Shown here one piece after another: positions 1 through 4,760 of a DNA stretch of 6,695 nucleotides (position 1 is the stretch's first letter; each line of letters begins with the position of its first letter). The stretch lies in contig CAIYCP010000704.1 in the NCBI GenBank assembly GCA_903924715.1, positions 1-6,695 on the forward strand, written 5' to 3'. The notes beneath the pieces are model-generated. The model was not told where the DNA came from and did no database searches. It saw only the letters and a program-made list of their open reading frames with translations. A program made the position numbers and the translations under genes. This DNA is from an uncultured beta proteobacterium. Lineage in GTDB: Bacteria; Pseudomonadota; Gammaproteobacteria; Burkholderiales; Burkholderiaceae_B.

Positions 1-729
1 CGTCACAATTTCAGTGGCGGCAAACCAGTCATGCTCTTTTCCAATATCGAGCATGATCTGCAGCGATCCCACCCAGATCACCAACAAAACTAAACCGACG
101 GCATCAATCGGCACACGCTTCAGAGGCAGCTCATAGCGCAGCAAGAGCTTGCGCGCAAAATAAACCGAGATGCAACCCAACGGTAAGTTAATAAAAAAGA
201 TCCACGACCATGACCAATTTTCGCAAATCCATCCCCCCAAGACCGGACCTGAAATCGGAGCAATCAAGGTGGTCATCGACCAAAGCGCAACGGCTGCACC
301 CGCCTTCTCTTTCGGGAAAATGCGTAATAACAAGGTTTGCGACAACGGCATGAGGGGTCCACCGGCAAAACCCTGAAGCACGCGTGCCACCACCAACATT
401 CCGAGCGAAGTAGAAAGCCCACACAGAATCGACGATAGTGCGAATAAACTCATCGCCCAGAGAAAGGTGCGGACCAGGCCAAAACGCGAGGCAAGCCAAC
501 CCGTCAGAGGCAAAACAATCGCTTCAGCCACCGCATACGAGGTAATCACCCACGTGCCCTGACTTGTCGTTGCACCAAGTCCGCCAGCGATATTAGGCAC
601 CGAGACGTTGGCGATCGTCATATCCAGCACCGCCATGAAATTCGCACCCGCGATCACGATCGCCGCCATCCAAAGCATTTTGCCCTCGAGCGGGGCCGAA
701 TGTCGATCGTCAGACGCGCCTGTTGTCAT
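1..729 (-). CDS. emrB: EmrB-like MFS multidrug transporter (DHA2 family), C-terminus cut off by left window edge
   Basis: Inner-membrane proton-driven drug exporter of the 14-TM DHA2 branch of the major facilitator superfamily; it would work with the EmrA-like adaptor and the channel encoded just upstream. Translating the minus strand from ATG at 729 gives 243 uninterrupted codons to the window edge, about half of the usual 500 or so residues. Visible motifs: TM1 motif D1 with LDMTIANV at residues 35-42, the SQGTWVITSYAVAEAI stretch at 56-71 typical of EmrB, motif A-like GWLASRFG at 77-84, motif B ARVLQGFAGG at 115-124 with R116, and the antiporter motif C GPVLGG at 161-166. The ATG lies 4 bases after the adaptor's TAG stop; an in-frame GTG at 732 directly precedes it. 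No good ribosome binding site is present, so translation is probably coupled to the upstream gene. Substrates cannot be told from sequence. Confidence 0.93.
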   Translation of the reverse strand, partial: MTTGASDDRHSAPLEGKMLWMAAIVIAGANFMAVLDMTIANVSVPNIAGGLGATTSQGTWVITSYAVAEAIVLPLTGWLASRFGLVRTFLWAMSLFALSSILCGLSTSLGMLVVARVLQGFAGGPLMPLSQTLLLRIFPKEKAGAAVALWSMTTLIAPISGPVLGGWICENWSWSWIFFINLPLGCISVYFARKLLLRYELPLKRVPIDAVGLVLLVIWVGSLQIMLDIGKEHDWFAATEIVT

Positions 730-733
730 CACA

Positions 734-1873
734 CTACCGGGTCGAGGTATCGATGCGTACGGTCATTGATAGACCAACCGTCAACGGGTATTTCTTCAAT
801 TCTTCTGGGTCAAGTTTGATGCGAACAGGCACCCGCTGAACGACTTTGATCCAATTACCCGTCGCATTCTGCGCTGGAATAATGGCAAACGCAGAACCAG
901 TACCGCCGGCAAACCCTTCAACCTTGCCTTTAAACACGATCCCGTCACCATACAAATCAGACGTTAACTCGACCGTTTGACCCACCTTCACCTTCGGCAA
1001 CTGCACCTCTTTAAAGTTCGCGTTCACATGCATCAGTTGCGTAGGCACCACCGAAAGCATCGGTGTGCCGGCCTGAACACGCTGCCCAACTTGCACTAGC
1101 CGCTTGGCAATGACGCCTGCGACCGGTGCGCGCACGATGGTGCGCTCTTGATTGAGCTGCGCTTGTTCTGCTTTGGAACGTGCAACAACAACTTCAGGAT
1201 TATTTTCAACGGTCGTGCCCGCAATCAGCGTTTGATTCATTAATTTTGCGCCACGCGTCACTTCAAGATTTGCGCGCGCCAAAGAAAGATTCGCGCGCGC
1301 GACGGCCAAATTGGCACTCGCCGCGCTTGCGGCATTTTCAGCACGCGTCAACTCATCGCCCGAAACCGAGCCTGATTTTTCTAACGCTTTGCGTCGACGC
1401 AAATCAATCTTGGCGCGATTGTCATCCGCTTGCGCCGATTCAAGCTGCGCAAGCGCGCGCTGTTCTTCGGCCTCGCGTGCCAACACCTGCGCACCCAGCG
1501 ACTGGTCATTTGCAAAATAACTTTCAACACGACGCACCGCACGGCCGAGCTCAGCCTGCGCTTGCAGCAAGGCCAAACGCGTATCCGCATCATCAATCAA
1601 GGCCAGAATATCACCGGCTTGCACGGCCTGCGTATCGGTCACATTGACGGCTTTCACCGTCCCCTCAACTGCAGGCGTGACCTGGGAGATTTCGACCGCG
1701 GTGTAAGCATTATCGGTCGAGATAAACCGCGATCCATAAAAAAACCAATACGCCCAGGCACAGAATCCAATCACAACTACGGCGACTAGCAAACGCAGCA
1801 GCCATGTTTTACGTTGCTCGGTTCGCACAGCAGAAGCGTCTTGCTGTTTCGCGGAAAGAGTCTGTTCAGTCAT
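734..1873 (-). CDS. emrA: EmrA-like membrane fusion (periplasmic adaptor) protein of the HlyD family
   Basis: Periplasmic adaptor that links the inner-membrane EmrB-type pump to the outer-membrane channel. The 379-residue product is close to the usual EmrA length (about 390). It has a short cytoplasmic tail, one membrane anchor at about residues 25-46, and the TDNAY motif at 53-57 that follows it. The first half of the lipoyl-like domain is at about 62-95, a long alpha-helical hairpin rich in Ala, Arg, Gln and Glu at about 100-235, and the second lipoyl half at 248-277 (RAPVAGVIAKRLVQVGQ). A beta-barrel region carries VNANFKE (283-289), GTGSAF (324-329) and PAQNATGNWIKVVQR (333-347), blocks nearly identical to E. 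coli EmrA as I remember it. It ends soon after the barrel and lacks the roughly 35-residue tail of the E. coli protein. The ATG overlaps the channel gene's stop as ATGA, with no Shine-Dalgarno sequence, so coupled re-initiation is likely. Confidence 0.95.
   Translation of the reverse strand: MTEQTLSAKQQDASAVRTEQRKTWLLRLLVAVVVIGFCAWAYWFFYGSRFISTDNAYTAVEISQVTPAVEGTVKAVNVTDTQAVQAGDILALIDDADTRLALLQAQAELGRAVRRVESYFANDQSLGAQVLAREAEEQRALAQLESAQADDNRAKIDLRRRKALEKSGSVSGDELTRAENAASAASANLAVARANLSLARANLEVTRGAKLMNQTLIAGTTVENNPEVVVARSKAEQAQLNQERTIVRAPVAGVIAKRLVQVGQRVQAGTPMLSVVPTQLMHVNANFKEVQLPKVKVGQTVELTSDLYGDGIVFKGKVEGFAGGTGSAFAIIPAQNATGNWIKVVQRVPVRIKLDPEELKKYPLTVGLSMTVRIDTSTR
1259..1315 (-). repeat. Heptad repeat in the EmrA-like coiled-coil hairpin
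   Basis: Residues 187-205 of the adaptor read ANLAV, ARANLSL, ARANLEV: near-perfect 7-residue repeats. The underlying 21-base units begin GCGCGCGC(G/A)AATCTT, so the repeat is visible in DNA as well as protein. It lies in the second helix of the alpha-hairpin, where heptad periodicity is expected; the near identity of two adjacent units suggests a recent 21-base duplication or codon-level convergence. Confidence 0.6.
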
Positions 1874-3417
1874 AGTTGAGACGATATTAAGGGTTTTGTA
1901 TTCGAAGACTGGTAACCACCACCCAGGGCACGCACCAACAACACATTCAACGAAAAACGACGCGCTCGAAGTTCCGTCACGCTTCTCAAACTCGACAGCA
2001 TCGTGTCTTCAGAAATCAACACGTCAAGATAATTAGATAAGCCACCACGATAGCGGTTGGCTGCGATCTGAAAGGCCTCTTGCGCGGCGTCAAGACCGAG
2101 CTCAGCCTGCTCAATCTGACCGCCTAAGGCCTTTAAACTGGTCACAGCATCGGCGACATCTTGAAAGGCCTGAATCAGTGTTCGGTTGTAGTTTGCTACT
2201 GCCTCATCGTAGGCCGCCCACGCACTTTTTAATTCACCTTGCAAACGACCGCCAGTAAAAATCGGCAATGACACAGCCGGACCGACGCTGCCAAACACCG
2301 AACCACTTTGCCCCAGCCGATCAAGCCCGAGCGACTGCAGGCCTATAAATCCCGCCAAGTTGATGTTGGGATAAAAGTCAGCCTGCTTTTGATCAATGCG
2401 CGACCCTTGCGCTTGTGCTTGGACTCTGGCGGCGACGACATCCGGGCGGCGTCCCAGTAACTCGGCGGCAACACGTTCGGGCAAACCAACCTCCGTACTC
2501 GTCAAAACCGTTGGACGATTGATGGCGAGCCCGCGGTCGGGCCCCGCGCCCATCAGCGCAGCGATCCGATTGCGTTGTAACGCGATCTGTTCATTCAGAA
2601 GTAATAGGTCTGTCTTGGCCTGCGCACCCTTGGCATCCGCCTCGCGCACGCCACCCCGGGTTTCAAGGCCATGGGCAAACCGCTCTGAAAAGATACTCAC
2701 TGTCTTCTCACGTATCGCCACAGCGCGCTCAGTCGCCTCGCGCTGTGCAAACAAACGGGCCAGCTCTGCGTAGGCTGAGGCGGTGGCGGTCGTCAGGATC
2801 AAAGCGGCCTGAGCCTGCTCAGCCACCCGCGCTTCGAGCTCTGAGGTCGCCGCTGCCAGCGCAGCGCGATACTTTCCCCAAAAATCGATTTCCCAGGTCA
2901 TGTTCAGAGCAGCCTGCCCGTATTGATTCCAGCCGCGGGTCACACTCGCATCAGGCGTCAAATAGTTGTAGCTCAACCGCTGAGCGGTGAAAACACCTTG
3001 GGCGCTCAGTTGGGGCAACAACGGCGCACCCGCCACTTCGGCCACCGCTTGAGCGCGCTGGACACGTGCCTGGGCAATCGCCAGGTCGGGGGAGTCTTTG
3101 AGCAGCTCAACCATCAGCTGATTTAACTGCACATCGCGGTAGGCCAGCCACCATTGCTCAGTAGGCCAAGTGGCCTGAGGCGCCGTAAACGAGGTCGTCG
3201 TTACAAAATCCTGACTTGTTTTTTCGGTAAAACGAGCGTCAGAAATTGGCAGTGGCGCGCAACCAGCGAGCCACCCGATCACTACCGCAAGCATCAAATA
3301 CTGCAACAAACCACTGAAGCGAAAAGATCTTTGTCTCACAGGCCGCGCGCGTGCCTTTTTTCTCGTAGGGATTAAGGGCAGGCGTTCTTTGCGTCTGACC
3401 CAGAAAGTATGACTCAC
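1870..3417 (-). CDS. NodT/OprM-family outer-membrane efflux channel lipoprotein
   Basis: TolC-like outer-membrane factor that would form the exit duct of the EmrAB-type pump encoded after it. Two outer-membrane-efflux repeats are visible: the N-terminal one contains ATWPTEQWWLAYRDVQLNQL and the second GRRPDVVAARVQAQAQ. The C-terminus has the family signatures GLSNYLDVL (459-467) and ALGGGY (497-502). A hydrophobic stretch ends in the lipobox LAGC, with Cys53 as the predicted lipidation site if translation starts at GTG 3417. I chose this start because AGGTGG lies 6 bases upstream; it gives 515 residues but an unusually long, basic 52-residue presequence. GTG at 3339 would give a classical 26-residue lipoprotein signal but lacks a well-placed ribosome binding site. 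A TTG at 3480 is also in frame but unsupported. First gene of the pump operon; its TGA overlaps the adaptor ATG. Function confidence is high, start confidence about even. Confidence 0.92.
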   Translation of the reverse strand: MSHTFWVRRKERLPLIPTRKKARARPVRQRSFRFSGLLQYLMLAVVIGWLAGCAPLPISDARFTEKTSQDFVTTTSFTAPQATWPTEQWWLAYRDVQLNQLMVELLKDSPDLAIAQARVQRAQAVAEVAGAPLLPQLSAQGVFTAQRLSYNYLTPDASVTRGWNQYGQAALNMTWEIDFWGKYRAALAAATSELEARVAEQAQAALILTTATASAYAELARLFAQREATERAVAIREKTVSIFSERFAHGLETRGGVREADAKGAQAKTDLLLLNEQIALQRNRIAALMGAGPDRGLAINRPTVLTSTEVGLPERVAAELLGRRPDVVAARVQAQAQGSRIDQKQADFYPNINLAGFIGLQSLGLDRLGQSGSVFGSVGPAVSLPIFTGGRLQGELKSAWAAYDEAVANYNRTLIQAFQDVADAVTSLKALGGQIEQAELGLDAAQEAFQIAANRYRGGLSNYLDVLISEDTMLSSLRSVTELRARRFSLNVLLVRALGGGYQSSNTKPLISSQL

Positions 3418-3434
3418 AAGATACCACCTTTTAA
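3406..3434 (-). promoter_or_regulatory. Weak sigma-70-like promoter candidate for the pump operon
   Basis: On the minus strand TTAAAA (3434-3429) and CATACT (3411-3406) are separated by 17 bases, each matching four of six consensus positions. A transcript from here would start near 3400, inside the reading frame from GTG 3417, so this promoter would be compatible only with the later GTG start at 3339. It is mutually exclusive with the hairpin/ribosome-binding-site reading of the same bases. Weak, and given only because it bears on the choice of start. Confidence 0.15.
3424..3429 (-). promoter_or_regulatory. Ribosome binding site for the channel lipoprotein gene (GTG 3417)
   Basis: The minus strand reads AAAAGGTGG, then TATCTT, then GTG. 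AGGTGG is a good Shine-Dalgarno match at a spacing of 6 bases from the GTG at 3417-3415, and it is the main support for that start. Part of it lies in the 3' arm of the leader inverted repeat at 3427-3465. Confidence 0.5.
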
Positions 3435-3465
3435 GGGCGCTTTCGCCGGCCTTCCGGCTTAAAGG
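3427..3465 (-). promoter_or_regulatory. Inverted repeat in the pump-operon leader, possible Shine-Dalgarno-masking hairpin
   Basis: Read on the minus strand, CCTTTAAG (3465-3458) can pair with CTTAAAAGG (3435-3427) with one bulged A. Between them lie two overlapping small hairpins: GCCGG-AAGG-CCGGC (3458-3445) and GGCG-AAAG-CGCC (3447-3436). They share bases, so they cannot both form. The outer 3' arm contains the AAGG of the channel gene's ribosome binding site, and the 5' arm (TCTCCTTT) resembles an anti-Shine-Dalgarno sequence. The repeat is seen directly; a role in limiting translation is inference and requires the transcript to start upstream of about 3470, for which I see no clear promoter. 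Confidence 0.35.
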
Positions 3466-3508
3466 AGAACAAGCGATCAAGCGGTTTTGCGGTCGCAGAT
3501 CGGCTGAT

Positions 3509-3517
3509 TGTGGTAAT
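3509..3517 (+). promoter_or_regulatory. Candidate extended -10 promoter element for the aminotransferase-oxidase operon
   Basis: TGTGGTAAT contains the TGn extension followed by a hexamer matching four of six positions of TATAAT. A poor -35 candidate TTGCGG (3487-3492) sits 19 bases upstream, consistent with an extended -10 promoter that depends little on its -35. Initiation would fall near 3524, leaving a leader of about 20 bases before the ATG at 3546. Prediction by eye only. Confidence 0.3.
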
Positions 3518-3536
3518 TTGCCCCTATGAAACGCAT

Positions 3537-3540
3537 GGAG
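3537..3540 (+). promoter_or_regulatory. Ribosome binding site for the class V aminotransferase
   Basis: GGAG lies 5 bases before the ATG at 3546. It selects this start over the in-frame GTG at 3510, which would add 12 residues before the conserved N-terminus and has no comparable binding site. Confidence 0.65.
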
Positions 3541-3545
3541 TCTTG

Positions 3546-4760
3546 ATGATTAAGCTTAACTTTCACCCAACTGGCCGTCATTTTTTACAAATTCCGGGCC
3601 CCAGTCCTGTGCCAGACCGAGTTCTGCGCGCCATCAGCCTACCCACGATCGACCACCGAGGCCCCGAGTTTGCAGGGCTAGGTCGCAAAGTCATTGACGG
3701 CATGCAGGTCATTTTTAAGACTAAACAGCCGGTCATCATTTATCCAGCCTCAGGAACGGGCGCCTGGGAAGCAGCCCTGGTCAACACCTTGAGCCCTGGC
3801 GATCATGTGCTGATGTACGAAACAGGGCATTTCGCGTTTCTTTGGAATAAGCTTGCGACCCGCCTGGGGCTCAAAACTGAAGTCTTATCCTTTCAAGGCC
3901 ATGATGATCAGTTGCCCGATCTTGCCGGTTGGCGACGCGGCATCCAGGCCAACCAAATTCATGATCGCCTCGTACAAGACCGCGAACATCGCATCAAAGC
4001 CGTTTGCGTCGTGCACAATGAAACCTCTACAGGTGTCACCTCAGATATCCCCGCAGTCCGCAAAGCAATTGATGATGCCAAGCACCCCGCCCTGCTGATG
4101 GTAGACACCATTTCAGCCCTGGGTAGTGCCGACTACCGACACGATGGATGGGGAGTCGACGTTGCGATGGCCGCCTCACAGAAGGGTTTGATGCTTCCGC
4201 CAGGCTTGGGTTTTAACGCCTTGTCTGCACGTGCGATTGAAGCCTCAAAAACGGCCAAGATGCCCCGTGCCTTCTGGGCTTGGGACGAAGTCATTGAAAT
4301 GAATAAAGGCGGCTATTGGCCCACAACGTCAAGCACCAATCTTTTATACGGCCTATCAGAGGTCATCGACATGTTCGCGGCAGAAGGTCTGGACGCCGTT
4401 TTTGCGCGCCATCAACGCTGGGCCGCCGGCGTGCGTGCCGCGGTGACGGCCTGGGGCTTGCCCATTCAGTGCGCAGATCCAAGCGTATATTCTCCGATCT
4501 TGACGGGTGTCATTACGCCAGTCGGGGTTGACGCTGATGAGATTCGCAAATTAATTCAGCACCGTTTTGATCTATCGCTTGGCACGGGCCTTGGCAAGGT
4601 CAAGGGTCGAATGTTCAGAATTGGTCATCTGGGCGATAGCAACGACCTCGCACTCTTAGCCACGCTCGCGGGCGTTGAAATGGGCCTGAAACTCTCGGGC
4701 GTCAAACTTGCAGGCAGTGGCGTGCAAGCGGGCATGGATTATTTCTCGAACGGATCATGA
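3546..4760 (+). CDS. Class V PLP aminotransferase, serine/alanine-glyoxylate type
   Basis: Cytosolic pyridoxal-phosphate enzyme expected to move an amino group from serine, alanine or a related donor to glyoxylate, giving glycine and a 2-oxoacid. The 404-residue product matches family length. Visible features: N-terminal HFLQIPGPSPVPDRVL and PTIDHRGPEF, the cofactor phosphate-binding region YPASGTGAWEAAL (66-78), HNETSTGV (157-164), the Asp that contacts the pyridine nitrogen in VDTISALG (D187), and the Schiff-base lysine in ASQKGLMLPPGL (K213). Near the C-terminus are STNLLYGL and GRMFRIGHLGDSNDLALLATLAGVE cut here into its parts: the RIGHLGD motif and the following helix. ATG 3546 is chosen for its GGAG. 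The stop overlaps the oxidase ATG as ATGA, so the two proteins are probably made together. Serine-, alanine- and aspartate-glyoxylate transaminases and ureidoglycine transaminases share this fold, so the donor is not assigned. Confidence 0.92.
   Translation: MIKLNFHPTGRHFLQIPGPSPVPDRVLRAISLPTIDHRGPEFAGLGRKVIDGMQVIFKTKQPVIIYPASGTGAWEAALVNTLSPGDHVLMYETGHFAFLWNKLATRLGLKTEVLSFQGHDDQLPDLAGWRRGIQANQIHDRLVQDREHRIKAVCVVHNETSTGVTSDIPAVRKAIDDAKHPALLMVDTISALGSADYRHDGWGVDVAMAASQKGLMLPPGLGFNALSARAIEASKTAKMPRAFWAWDEVIEMNKGGYWPTTSSTNLLYGLSEVIDMFAAEGLDAVFARHQRWAAGVRAAVTAWGLPIQCADPSVYSPILTGVITPVGVDADEIRKLIQHRFDLSLGTGLGKVKGRMFRIGHLGDSNDLALLATLAGVEMGLKLSGVKLAGSGVQAGMDYFSNGS

Noticed and set aside
1180..1789. 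Overlapping plus-strand open frames of 69-155 codons opposite the adaptor gene
   Set aside because: They lie antisense to a well-conserved EmrA-like gene, resemble no known family, and reflect the GC-rich codons of the real strand.
2396..3126. Plus-strand open frames of 67-125 codons opposite the channel lipoprotein gene
   Set aside because: Shadows of the conserved minus-strand frame, with low-complexity composition and no ribosome binding sites or family motifs.
3239..3427. 62-codon minus-strand open frame starting GTG 3427, overlapping the channel gene's start
   Set aside because: Its start codon sits inside the AGGTGG ribosome binding site, and the frame overlaps the lipoprotein signal region in another phase without any family resemblance.
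3445..3458. GCCGG-AAGG-CCGGC hairpin as an intrinsic terminator
   Set aside because: The stem is only 5 pairs and is not followed by a T-run on either strand; it lies between divergent operons where a terminator is not expected.
3418..3480. N-terminal extension of the channel gene to the in-frame TTG at 3480
   Set aside because: TTG start, no ribosome binding site, and the added residues read through the leader inverted repeat and move the lipobox even further from the N-terminus.
3488..3497. TGCGGTCGCA inverted repeat as an operator between the divergent operons
   Set aside because: Arms of only 4 bases around a 2-base centre are expected by chance, and no regulator gene is nearby to pair it with.
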